Positions 1 through 8,596 of a stretch of DNA of 64,000 nt are shown here, piece after piece. The stretch's first letter is position 1. Each line of letters opens with the position of its first letter. Position numbers and translations under genes: made by a program. Under the pieces are notes generated by a model that saw nothing but the letters and a program-made list of their open reading frames with translations, had not been told where the DNA came from and ran no database searches. This stretch comes from DATBVX01 sp963810775 (GTDB lineage: Bacteria; Pseudomonadota; Gammaproteobacteria; Steroidobacterales; Steroidobacteraceae), in contig CAWEOT010000005.1 in the NCBI GenBank assembly GCA_963810775.1, forward strand, positions 372,001 to 436,000. Reading direction: 5' to 3'.

Positions 1-873
1 CATCGGTGCCGACGGCGCAAGCTCGGCGGTCCGCGCCGCGATGCTTGTGGACGGTCGCACCAACGCGAGCGAGGAAGTGCTCTCGCATCGCTACAAGGAG
101 CTGACGATTCCGGCCGGCCCCGGTGGCAAGCACCGGATGGAAACGAACGCCTTGCACATCTGGCCGCGCGGCGGCTACATGCTGATCGCATTGCCAAACA
201 TCGACGGCAGTTTCACGGTGACGCTGTTCCTGCCGGCTGAAGGTCCGGAGAGTTTCGCCACACTCGCGAGCCGCGATGCCGTGCAGAAGTTCTTTGCACG
301 TCGGTTCGCGGATGCTCAGCCGCTGATCACCGACCTCACCGAGGAATTCTTCGCCCACCCCACCGGGGTCATGGTGACGGTGCGCGCTGCACCCTGGAAA
401 TTCGCCGATCGCGCGCTGCTCATCGGCGATGCCGCGCACGCCATCGTGCCTTTTCACGGCCAGGGCATGAATTGTGCGTTCGAGGACTGCGTGGCGCTCG
501 ATGCTGCGCTCGACAGATATGAAGACTGGGGACGGGTATTCGCGCGCGTCGATCGCGTGCGCAAGCCCAACGCCGATGCGATCGCGCAGATGGCGCTAGA
601 GAACTACGTCGAGATGCGAGACTCGGTGCGCGATCCGAAGTTCGTGCTGCAGAAGGAACTTTCGCTGCGCTGGAGCAGCGCTTCCCGGAGCAGTTCATTC
701 CCCGTTACTCGATGGTGATGTTTCACCACGAGATTCCGTACGTACAGGCACTCGAGCGCGGTCGCATTCAGCAGGAAATTCTCGATGAGCTGACTACCAG
801 GGCGACTGCGGTCGAACAGATCGACTGGAAGCTCGCGGCCAGGCTGGTGGAGACGCGGCTGCCGGCGCTTTAG
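1..873 (+). pseudogene. kmo: kynurenine 3-monooxygenase, 5' cut by window edge and frameshifted
   Basis: The reading frame is open from the first base, so the gene starts upstream of the window. The product is a class A FAD monooxygenase: the family's second FAD motif (GDAAHAIVPFHGQGMN) lies near 428-475, followed by the Kmo-type RKPNADAIAQMALENY segment. KMO hydroxylates L-kynurenine in tryptophan degradation using FAD and NADPH. The frame breaks at about 671, where one C is missing compared with the second copy at 8597-8911. After the break the true C-terminus (PRYSMVMFH, EIPY) continues in another frame to TAG at 871-873. As written the protein ends at 718 with an unrelated tail. Either a sequencing error or real decay fits. 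No other kynurenine pathway gene is visible. Confidence 0.85.
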
Positions 874-986
874 ATCGTCAGCTTCAGGCTGCGCCTGCGG
901 AACTTTGCTTCATCGGCGCGTATCTCTGCGCTGGGTGAGGATGCGACAGATGGGCATCCCGTCCGGCGGCGACGAATGCGAGTTCT

Positions 987-2333
987 TCAAGGCAACTTCG
1001 CAACTGAGCGTGCCCGCTGCGACGCCTGTCGTGCTACCCCGCGCGTGTTGTCGCTGTCCGTGCTCGCAAGTGCTGCGCATGAGCTGTCCGCGATCAAGGC
1101 CGCGAGCGCGCCACACGCATTGATCGAATCGACCGGCCCGGCCTCGCTCGCAATCGTTTCGGTCGTTTTCGAGAGCAGTTGATCGAAATCAGCGGCGGAA
1201 GCGTCGGGTCGCCGCGCGCGCATCAGTGCCAGAACACCCGTGACGTGAGCCGCCGCCAGTGAGCTCCCGGATGCGAAATCATATTGTCCGCCCGGAGCGA
1301 GCGTGAGCACATTGTTACCCGGCGCGTACAGAACACTTGCGGGTCGTGCGGCTGGAGCGGAGGAATCCGCGGCGATTACGCCGGCGATCCCGACAGGAAA
1401 ACCGTCACGCCGCCCGTCCGGCGGAACACTGCCGACAAAGATCGTTCCGTGCACCAGACCTCGGGTCACCAGCTGTGTGAGCAGCGGATCTGCAGGTCCG
1501 GTGAGACTCAGATTCACGATGTCGACACCGGATTCGTCGGCCGCGACCAGTGCCTGAGCGAGCGAAAAAGAATTGCAGCGGGCGCCGGACACCCCTGCAC
1601 TGTGCCAGCAGGCCTTGAAGGCGAGCAGTTGCGCGCGCGGCGCGATGCCGACGATGCCCTCGCGGTTGTTCGCGAGCGCCGCGATGACGCCGGCAACCTG
1701 AGTTCCGTGCAAGTCGCGCTCGAAGCCGCGCATGTCGTTGTCGACGAAATTGCGGCGCGCGACAACGCGCCCCTTGAGATCCGGATGCTCCGAATCGATG
1801 CCGGTGTCGATGACAGCGATGCGTATGCCTTCGCCCACCGACCAACGATGCGCTTCGACAACGCCGAGCACATCGAGGCTCTGTTGCAACTTTGCGTAGG
1901 GGTCGTTGAAAGTCGCGGAGGAAGTCTGAAACGTGTTGAGCGGCTGTGCGAATTCGACGCGCGGGTCGTGCGCCAGGCGAGTGAGAAGGTCGCCGCTCGT
2001 TTCGCCTTGCGGCCGGTGGAACACGACGCAGTGAACACGAAGCGCCGCGATGGGCCAACCCGCAATCTCGTTCAGATCGTAATCGCGAGCGATCGCACCG
2101 ACCAGCGCCGTCGCCGCGCTTGATACCCAGTTGGACCCCGCGCCGTTGTACTGGCGCGGCGTGGAACCCGCGCGCGTCGCGACGGGGATCGGGTCGTTGC
2201 GCACGGCGACGACAATGAAATCCTGCGGATTGGTTTGCGCCTCACTCGGCAGCATCGCGGCGTGCCGCGAGCCGAATCCCGTAGCGCAGCCGCCAAGCGA
2301 GAACAGCAGCAGGACCAGCAGCGCGCGCTTCAC
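987..2333 (-). CDS. S8 (subtilisin-like) serine protease lipoprotein
   Basis: 448 residues. The start is a GTG inside a GTGA overlap with the stop of the anti-sigma gene, so translation is coupled. An N-terminal signal ends in a lipobox (LGGC, Cys16), which predicts membrane anchoring after export. Residues ~36-135 look like an I9-type propeptide ending in DPRVEFAQP. The catalytic domain follows with Asp176 (VIDTGID), His209 (LHGTQVAG) and Ser358 (SGSSLAAAHV). The usual AAGN segment holding the oxyanion Asn is replaced by GSVPPDG near 301-307, so activity is not certain. It is the third gene of an ECF sigma/anti-sigma operon, which suggests that the sigma factor controls its own protease. Confidence 0.88.
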   Translation of the reverse strand: MKRALLVLLLFSLGGCATGFGSRHAAMLPSEAQTNPQDFIVVAVRNDPIPVATRAGSTPRQYNGAGSNWVSSAATALVGAIARDYDLNEIAGWPIAALRVHCVVFHRPQGETSGDLLTRLAHDPRVEFAQPLNTFQTSSATFNDPYAKLQQSLDVLGVVEAHRWSVGEGIRIAVIDTGIDSEHPDLKGRVVARRNFVDNDMRGFERDLHGTQVAGVIAALANNREGIVGIAPRAQLLAFKACWHSAGVSGARCNSFSLAQALVAADESGVDIVNLSLTGPADPLLTQLVTRGLVHGTIFVGSVPPDGRRDGFPVGIAGVIAADSSAPAARPASVLYAPGNNVLTLAPGGQYDFASGSSLAAAHVTGVLALMRARRPDASAADFDQLLSKTTETIASEAGPVDSINACGALAALIADSSCAALASTDSDNTRGVARQASQRARSVAKLP

Positions 2334-3046
2334 CGATTAGTCTCCGCCGCCGCAACCGGCTCGACGAACGTGATGCGAGAATCGGAGCGCAGATTGCGGA
2401 TGAGGGCCGCGAACTGTGGCGTGTCGGTGGAGTACGGTACTCCCAGGGTCCAGACGTGCGCGGCAGACGGACCGGCGAGGACTCGCGCGTGTATCAATTC
2501 GAGCAGCGACTGGAACTCAGTGACTGTCACCGCGGGCGCAAGCACCACGTGAAGATTGCCGCCCGCCGCCGCGGCGGGCTCGCGCGCGCTGAGAGTCTGA
2601 TAGTTAGGGGCAAAGAATCGCTCAGTGGTCTGCCAGCCAACTAAGATCGCGATCGCCGCTACCACCGCACACTGCGCGCCCAGAGTATAGATCAACCACC
2701 GCGGCAGCCTGCTCGCAGGAGCGACTGTCGGCTGGCGGCGCAGCACTGCTGACACGGCGGACGGCTCACTTGAAATCGGATCACCCGGGGAAGGGTGATC
2801 GATTTCCTCAATGCGCGCGACCAGCTTCTGAAACGACGCTTGCGGCGTGTACTCGACGCGCGCCTCGCCGATGAGTGCGCGGCGAATGTCGCTTTGTATT
2901 TCGATCTCGCGTCGGCACTCTGCGCACTCATCCAGATGCCGACCGACCCAGGGCTGATCGTCGCGCACGAGGCGGCCGTTGACGATCCAGGGTAAAAGCT
3001 CCCAGGCCCGGTCATGGAGTTCATCTGGCGGCACGTGATTGCTCAT
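2330..3046 (-). CDS. anti-sigma factor, zinc-finger type, membrane anchored
   Basis: 238 residues starting at ATG 3046, which overlaps the sigma factor stop by four bases (ATGA); a longer upstream reading is antisense to nothing useful and has no such coupling. An N-terminal ASD-like zinc-binding motif HxxxCxxC (His37, Cys41, Cys44) is the sigma-binding part in this family. A single membrane helix lies near residues 115-137. The C-terminal ~95 residues would be periplasmic and end in a segment of pattern LxxDxRITFVEP, very like the end of the propeptide of the subtilase encoded next. It probably holds the ECF sigma factor at the membrane until released by a signal or by proteolysis. Confidence 0.82.
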   Translation of the reverse strand: MSNHVPPDELHDRAWELLPWIVNGRLVRDDQPWVGRHLDECAECRREIEIQSDIRRALIGEARVEYTPQASFQKLVARIEEIDHPSPGDPISSEPSAVSAVLRRQPTVAPASRLPRWLIYTLGAQCAVVAAIAILVGWQTTERFFAPNYQTLSAREPAAAAGGNLHVVLAPAVTVTEFQSLLELIHARVLAGPSAAHVWTLGVPYSTDTPQFAALIRNLRSDSRITFVEPVAAAETNR

Positions 3047-3645
3047 TGATCGAGCTCCGGCTGGCCGGCCAACTGCGGCAGCGTGACCCGCAGCTTCTGC
3101 CTGGCGTGGAACATGCGCGTCTTCACTGTGTTCACCGGACAATCCATGATTTGCGCGATCTCCTCGCAGGAGTGGCCGAGAAAGTACGTCAGCTCGAGGA
3201 CCAGGCGCTGCTCGAGTGGCAAGGTCTCGAGCGCCTGACCGAGCCACTCACGCAACTCGTTGGTGCGTTGAGGCTCTTCAGTCGTGAGTTCCGGAACCGA
3301 AGTGCCAGGGTTCTCGTTCGATGTGACGGCACGCACACGTTGTAGAGTTTTAAGGGCACGGCGATAGGCAATTCCCATGATCCACGTCGAGACTCGCGAG
3401 GCATCCCGGAAGTCGCAAGCTTTGGACCACACGACCCACATCGTGTCGTTGATGACTTCCTCGGCGATGTCATAGCGATGCACGAAACGCGTGAGAAACC
3501 GCGCTAAGCGCCGGTGGTAGATGAAATAGAGTTCCTGGAACGCCGCGCTTTCGCGCAACGCGACGCGCGCGAGCAGCGCGCGCTCGTGGTCGGACGCCGA
3601 GGGCGTGTGGTACGCGGTGCTGCGGTCGGGGTCGCGTCGACTCAT
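3043..3645 (-). CDS. ECF-type RNA polymerase sigma factor
   Basis: 200 residues, the usual ECF length. Region 2 spans about residues 33-100 (ITELYF-like helix, RFVHRYDIAEEVINDTMWVVW, then STWIMGIAYRRALKTL). Region 4 lies at about 140-190 (LPLEQRLVLELTY, HSCEEIAQIMDCPVNTVKTRMFHARQ), a clear helix-turn-helix for -35 recognition. It is the first gene of a tight operon with its anti-sigma factor and a subtilase lipoprotein, both joined by 4-base overlaps. Self-regulation is usual for such operons; I did not find a duplicated promoter motif. Confidence 0.92.
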   Translation of the reverse strand: MSRRDPDRSTAYHTPSASDHERALLARVALRESAAFQELYFIYHRRLARFLTRFVHRYDIAEEVINDTMWVVWSKACDFRDASRVSTWIMGIAYRRALKTLQRVRAVTSNENPGTSVPELTTEEPQRTNELREWLGQALETLPLEQRLVLELTYFLGHSCEEIAQIMDCPVNTVKTRMFHARQKLRVTLPQLAGQPELDQ

Positions 3646-3691
3646 GCTGGTGAGTTCCCGTAAGCACCGCTTCGGTTCAATATCGATCGCC

Positions 3692-4405
3692 CTAAAAATG
3701 CCAAGTCAGAGTCAACGCCCAACTGGCGCGCTGACTATCGCCGTAAACCTGCGGTCTCGCCGCCGCATCGTTGCCGAAATAGGACAGATCCACCTGATAG
3801 TGTCTAAGGCCGTAGCCGACACCCGCGTTCCAGTACCAGTAGCTGGGATCGACGAATTGGCCCAAATCGTAGTAGCCCACACCGCCGGACAAGTACCAGT
3901 CGCGCGCAAAGGGCAGATGCGTCGCGACTTCGTACGACGCCGCCGAGTGCCGGGATGAGTCATTGGAAATGGAGTAACGCCAAGTGTTTGGCGACCATGC
4001 GACGGTGGCGAACAGAAGGCCACGGTAGCCGAGCGACGCCAGGATCTCATCGTAGTCCTTCGGTCCCCACTGCGACGTATCGAGATACGCGTAGTGGACG
4101 GCGGTGAGGCTCAGCAGCAAGTCATCGGCAAGCAGCCACGACTTACCGAGGTATGCGTCGAGCTCGAGCGTCTGCGTATCGCTCGTCGGCTGCACGGTCG
4201 AGGCCCACATTCCGACGACCGTACTCGCCGCAGTTTCGTAGTGGACCTCACCCTGCAGTGCCGGCTGGTTATTGGTTTGAGAGACACCGCGATAGACATA
4301 ATCGGTCGTCGCGGCGAGAAATCCGCTCCAGCGGCCGCCGGCCGCTGCCGGACCTGCGCCGAGCAGCGCGCTTACCATGAGCAGTGAGATCCGTCCGGCT
4401 CGCAC
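3692..4405 (-). CDS. TorF-like outer-membrane protein (Gcw_chp family)
   Basis: 237 residues from GTG 4405, which gives a normal signal peptide with two arginines in its n-region; ATG 4378 would remove these. After the signal comes the family's opening segment (SGFLAATTDYVYRGVSQTNN), then alternating aromatic beta strands and a C-terminal aromatic residue (TLTWHF), as in proteins inserted by the BAM complex. Members are putative outer-membrane channels sometimes linked to respiratory reductases; the substrate is unknown. It lies 46 bases upstream of the ECF sigma gene on the same strand and may share its transcript. Confidence 0.8.
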   Translation of the reverse strand: MRAGRISLLMVSALLGAGPAAAGGRWSGFLAATTDYVYRGVSQTNNQPALQGEVHYETAASTVVGMWASTVQPTSDTQTLELDAYLGKSWLLADDLLLSLTAVHYAYLDTSQWGPKDYDEILASLGYRGLLFATVAWSPNTWRYSISNDSSRHSAASYEVATHLPFARDWYLSGGVGYYDLGQFVDPSYWYWNAGVGYGLRHYQVDLSYFGNDAAARPQVYGDSQRASWALTLTWHF

Positions 4406-4482
4406 GCGAAGTTAGTTGTATCCGTCCCCCCGGTAGTTCAATCCACGAGCGAGGTTCTCGCCGAGCCGGCCGATTCAACGCT

Positions 4483-6450
4483 TCATGGTGCAGCGCCCGC
4501 CTGAATCCACGCACGGACCTGATCGATGGTCGCCTGACTGAGGAACGGCCCTCCCAAGGGCATGCGCGAGCCGACGCTCTGTGTGCCCTCGAGCTTGTGA
4601 ATGATGTAGCTGTTGTTCGGGTCGTTAGGCAGCACGCGCTTGAACGCGGGTTCATCGATGCTCGTCACGTTGACGAGCGAGGCGTGCGTCGCGGACGCGC
4701 TGCTCAGATTCATCGAACCGGGCAGAGATGCCCCCACGCCCGTGTGACATACGGAACAAATCGGCGTGAAGATGTTGGCCTGCAGTTGCGCCAGCGTCGG
4801 TGCCACCGGAGCAGCATTGGAAACCGTGACTGCCACCAGGGCAGAAGTGGTCGTATTGCCGGCCGCGTCGTGCGCCACGGCGGTCACGTTCACATCGCCA
4901 TTGGCCGTGGTGGTCGTATCCCAGTTAACCGAGAAGGGTGCCGTCGTAGCGACGCCGAGTGACGTCGTGCCCGCCGTCGTGCGCGCGAAGAATTCCACCT
5001 GCGTTACGCCGACGTTATCCGCCGCATTCGCGCTCACTGCTACCGTGCCGCTCACTGTACCGGCGGCAGGCGCCGTGAGGGAAACCGTCGGAGCAACGAT
5101 ATCGGGGGGAGTCGCCCCGAGATCGATTCGCGCGTACAGACCATCCACTTCGTCCGCGATTCCGGCAGCGATATAGAGCGTCGTCGTCGGTTGATTGCGC
5201 GCGCCGTTGCCGAACGCCATGCCCCAAAGACCGGGCGTTGCAATCACATTGCCAGCGCCATCGTGCAGCGCTCCCAGGAACGCACCCGTGACCGGGTCGT
5301 AGGCGTTGATCACGCCGTCGGCGAAGTTGCCGATCAGCAGCGCATTACTCATCGTGCCGAAGCCGTCGGGCGCCAGCGCCACGCCCCAGGGAGCATTCAA
5401 CTCGTGGCCGACCGGGACCAGGTGCGTCACGAGCGTACCGCTGGTGTCGAACACGTTGACGAGGCCAAAGCCAGCCCCCGCGACTTCGTCGTTCGACTGC
5501 GGATCCTTCTGCGCGTATGTGACGACGATGCGTGTTTGACCGCCAATCTGCAGCGCCTGAATGCCAAAGGGTGCATAACCCGCGGGCAGGGTCGAATCCG
5601 TGAAGCCGCCCGTCACAGTGACCTTGGCGAAGGTGGCGTCGAAGACGTCGACCTTGCCGTTGTGGAAGTCGGTCGCGTACAGGTGGTTCGCCGTGCCATC
5701 GTTCGCGATCGCGAGCCCCTTGTAGACTGCGCCGCCGGCGCCATCGTCGTACCCGATGATCGCGTGTGTGGCATCGGCCGCAGGCGACCAGCCCATGATC
5801 GTCCCGCCCTCGCCATCGAAGATGAAAGGGGCGACGCCTGAGGCGGTACCCTGCGTTACGACGAAGTCGGTCGAGCTGCCGTTGAAGACGATACCCGTGG
5901 CGTCGGCACTGCCGTTCAATCCCGCAGGCAGGCTTACGGTCAGCGCCTGCTTGGTGCCAGTGCCGTCGTAGAGCGTCGATGTTCCGGTCCCATTGTTCGC
6001 GATCCACACCGGCGTGGTGGGCCCGAACACGATACCCCACGGGTTCTTGAGGTTGGCATCCGTGGTGGCGGCCGTGACGGCGCCATCGGACACGAGACTG
6101 CTCATTGAAAAGGCGCTCGGTTCATTGACGGTGAGCGTTGCCGACTGGCTGGTGCTCGCACTGTATATGCCGCCGGAGCACACGAGGGTGTAGGTCTGCG
6201 CGCCCGTGGCAGTCGGCGTGACGACGAGCGTCCCGCTCGCGGCCTGATCACCGCTCCACGCGCCGCTCGCGGTGCAGGAAGTCCCATTCGTACTCCAGGT
6301 GAGTGTCGCGCTCTGACCCAGCGCGATCGTTGCGGGCGTCACCGCAATCGTCGCCGTGGCCGGCGCCATATTGGAACCGCCGCCACCGCCACCGCACGCG
6401 ACCAGGACCATCGCGAACACCGAATAGATGAAATGTCTTACGCCACGCAT
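4483..6450 (-). CDS. TIGR03118-type lipoprotein with Ig-like domains and C-terminal haem module
   Basis: 655 residues from ATG 6450. The signal ends in a lipobox (VLVAC, then a glycine run). An Ig-like domain (~30-110) precedes a beta-propeller-like region of the TIGR03118 type (~115-450, LKNPWGIVFGP and GYAPFGIQAL). A second Ig-like domain (~460-550) leads to a C-terminal mono-haem module with CxxCH in PICSVCHTG and the end motif MPLGGPFLSQATIDQVRAWIQ. This module is homologous to the one in the divergent gene at 6631. It is probably an exported electron-transfer or surface protein. An upstream extension to 6807 is open but lacks a signal peptide at its start and overlaps the divergent gene. 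Confidence 0.75.
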   Translation of the reverse strand: MRGVRHFIYSVFAMVLVACGGGGGGSNMAPATATIAVTPATIALGQSATLTWSTNGTSCTASGAWSGDQAASGTLVVTPTATGAQTYTLVCSGGIYSASTSQSATLTVNEPSAFSMSSLVSDGAVTAATTDANLKNPWGIVFGPTTPVWIANNGTGTSTLYDGTGTKQALTVSLPAGLNGSADATGIVFNGSSTDFVVTQGTASGVAPFIFDGEGGTIMGWSPAADATHAIIGYDDGAGGAVYKGLAIANDGTANHLYATDFHNGKVDVFDATFAKVTVTGGFTDSTLPAGYAPFGIQALQIGGQTRIVVTYAQKDPQSNDEVAGAGFGLVNVFDTSGTLVTHLVPVGHELNAPWGVALAPDGFGTMSNALLIGNFADGVINAYDPVTGAFLGALHDGAGNVIATPGLWGMAFGNGARNQPTTTLYIAAGIADEVDGLYARIDLGATPPDIVAPTVSLTAPAAGTVSGTVAVSANAADNVGVTQVEFFARTTAGTTSLGVATTAPFSVNWDTTTTANGDVNVTAVAHDAAGNTTTSALVAVTVSNAAPVAPTLAQLQANIFTPICSVCHTGVGASLPGSMNLSSASATHASLVNVTSIDEPAFKRVLPNDPNNSYIIHKLEGTQSVGSRMPLGGPFLSQATIDQVRAWIQAGAAP

Positions 6451-6630
6451 GCTCGCGCCCCTTACCCGGAGTGACCAAAGGTATTTCCAATCCGTGAGTA
6501 CCCGCCCGCGAGCTTTCGGTTGCCCCGCGCAGAAAATTTCGAATGGTGAAGAGTTATTTGCCTGCGAATTGAACTGCGGGCGGACTCGGCGGGCACATAC
6601 CGAAAGACACCGTGCCGTAGTGGGCCATTC

Positions 6631-7450
6631 ATGCTGCAACGAATCGTGGAGGTGGGGCTGATGCTGCCGCTGCTCGCCGCCTGCGCCGGCAACGGCGAGG
6701 GCCTGGATGCCAACGGCCGGCCGATCTCGGGTGAACCGCAACCCTTGCTGCCCGAGCTGCAGTCGATTCAGGCTCAGGTGTTCACGCCGATCTGCACGAC
6801 GTGCCACGCCGGCGCTGCCGCCCCGCTCGGCTTCCGGCTCGACGCCAACTCGTCATACGCGATGCTCGTCGGTCAGCCGAGCGTCGAGGTTCCCTCGCTC
6901 ATGCGTGTCGCGGCGGGTCAACCAGATTCCAGCTACATCATTCAGAAACTCGAAGGGCACGCGGCTGTCGGCGGACAAATGCCGCTCGGCGGACCATACC
7001 TTCCTCAGTCCACCATCGACGTGATTCGCCAGTGGATCCTCGACGGCGCTCAGCCGAGCGCGGCCGCGCTCGGCGCCTCGACGGCGCCGCAGATCGGTGC
7101 GCTTGCGCCACTTCCTGGCGAGCGACTGACGCAACCGCCGCGCGAGCTGCTGGTTGCCGTGGACGATGAGCTCGACGTAACGCAGCTCGAGGCGGGTGCC
7201 GTCACGCTGACTCGCAGTGGCGGCGACGGCAGCTTCGACGAAGGTAATGAACAGGCGATCACGCAATTGCGAATCACGGTGCGATCACTCGCGCCGACAG
7301 TACTGGCGATTGAAATACCTGAAGACAGTTGGTCAGCCGATCGCTATCGGCTACGGATTGCAGGGCCAAGGCGGCGTTGCCCTCACCAGTCGCGCGGGCA
7401 AGGTCATCGACGATTTCGTCCTCGAATTCGACGTGGAGCCCGCGCGATGA
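6631..7450 (+). pseudogene. mono-haem cytochrome-like lipoprotein, frameshifted near its 3' end
   Basis: Starts at ATG 6631 with a lipoprotein signal (LLAAC). A CxxCH motif (PICTTCHAG) lies near residue 55 and the MPLGGPYLPQSTIDVIRQWI segment near 115-135, the same module as the C-terminus of the divergent protein at 4483-6450. The rest resembles a beta-rich domain (YRLRI strand). Around 7365 the frame changes: the sensible continuation (QGGVALTSRAGK, then DFVLEFDVEP) is in another frame and stops at TGA 7448-7450, overlapping the next ATG as ATGA. In the frame as written the ORF runs on into the next gene and makes an artificial 638-residue fusion with a basic linker. A sequencing error is the simplest explanation. 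Confidence 0.72.
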
Positions 7451-8547
7451 GATTCATCGGTCTTCAGAATCTACTCCTGCCTACGCTGCTAACGCTCGCC
7501 GCATTCGCACCGCAACGGGCACTCGCCGAACCGTACTTCGCCGTGCGAGAGGGATTGAAGTGCAACGTCTGTCACGTCAATCCAACCGGCGGCGGCATGC
7601 GCACCACCTTCGGCCAAGTCTGGGGGCAGACCGCTCTGCCGGCGCATCGAATCGATAGCGGCGACGCGACGCCGTGGACCGGCGAGATCAATCGATTTCT
7701 GGCGATCGGCGGGAACCTGCGAGCCGATGCGAACGTTACGCGCATTCCCAACGAGAAAACGCAATCGGACTTCGAAATCGAGGAGATGCGAGTCTATCTC
7801 GACGCGCGCGTGATTCCAGACCGACTCTCTATATACGTCGATCAACGCCTCGCACCCGGCGCGAGCACCAACGCGGAAGCCTATGGACGCCTGTGGCTCG
7901 GGGGCCACCGCTACTACATCAAGGCAGGACAGATGTTCCTGCCCTACGGTCTTCGCCTGCAGGATGATTCGGCCTTCGTCCGTCAGGTGCCAGGCATCAA
8001 CTTCGCCACACCCGACCATGGAGTCGAGCTCGGATTCGAAGGTACCGCGTGGGGTGCTGAGCTCGCCGTGTCAAACGGCGCTGGCGGCGGACCGGAGACA
8101 GACAGTGGCAAGCAGCTCAGTTTCCGCGCCGAGCGCGTGACGTCACGCTGGCGCGGTGGCGCAAGCTTCAACATGAACCATACCGATGTCGGCGATCGCC
8201 GCATGCAGAATATTTTCGCCGGGTTGCGCACCGGGCCCATCGCCTGGCTGGCGGAAGCGGACTACATCGACGATGGCAGCCTTGAACCTCGCCGCAAGCA
8301 ATGGGCCGGACTCATTGAGGCTAACTGGAAACTCTTGCCCGGACAGAATCTGAAGCTCACCGCCGAAGAATTCGACCCCGATACCGATGTCCGCGAAGAT
8401 CAGCAAGTGCGGTACAGCCTCGTCTGGGAATACGTGCCGATCCAGTTCGCGCAGTTGCGCGCGGGCGTGCGCTACTACGACGGCATTCCACAGAACGATC
8501 GGCAGAATCGTCAGCAGCTCTTCCTGCAGCTCAACGGCTATTTCTAA
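7447..8547 (+). CDS. outer-membrane beta-barrel with N-terminal haem-binding motif
   Basis: 366 residues from ATG 7447 (coupled to the previous gene by ATGA). A cleavable signal (FAPQRALA) is followed at once by a CxxCH site in GLKCNVCHVNPTGGGMR, and then by about 300 residues of amphipathic strands typical of a phosphate-selective-porin-like barrel, ending in the aromatic LQLNGYF. The haem motif just after the signal peptide suggests a haem plug or an electron-entry point at the outer membrane. The upstream partner is a mono-haem lipoprotein. Together they could form a small porin-cytochrome conduit; this is inference. Proteins of this layout are usually annotated as hypothetical. Confidence 0.78.
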   Translation: MRFIGLQNLLLPTLLTLAAFAPQRALAEPYFAVREGLKCNVCHVNPTGGGMRTTFGQVWGQTALPAHRIDSGDATPWTGEINRFLAIGGNLRADANVTRIPNEKTQSDFEIEEMRVYLDARVIPDRLSIYVDQRLAPGASTNAEAYGRLWLGGHRYYIKAGQMFLPYGLRLQDDSAFVRQVPGINFATPDHGVELGFEGTAWGAELAVSNGAGGGPETDSGKQLSFRAERVTSRWRGGASFNMNHTDVGDRRMQNIFAGLRTGPIAWLAEADYIDDGSLEPRRKQWAGLIEANWKLLPGQNLKLTAEEFDPDTDVREDQQVRYSLVWEYVPIQFAQLRAGVRYYDGIPQNDRQNRQQLFLQLNGYF

Positions 8548-8596
8548 CGCCGTCCGCAAGCGGCACAAGCGCTTTGCGTGCACCGCCGCTCACACG

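Noticed and set aside
6631..8547. 638-residue fusion of haem lipoprotein and barrel
   Set aside because: The joint is a basic out-of-frame linker; a signal peptide lies inside and the ATGA overlap fits two genes.
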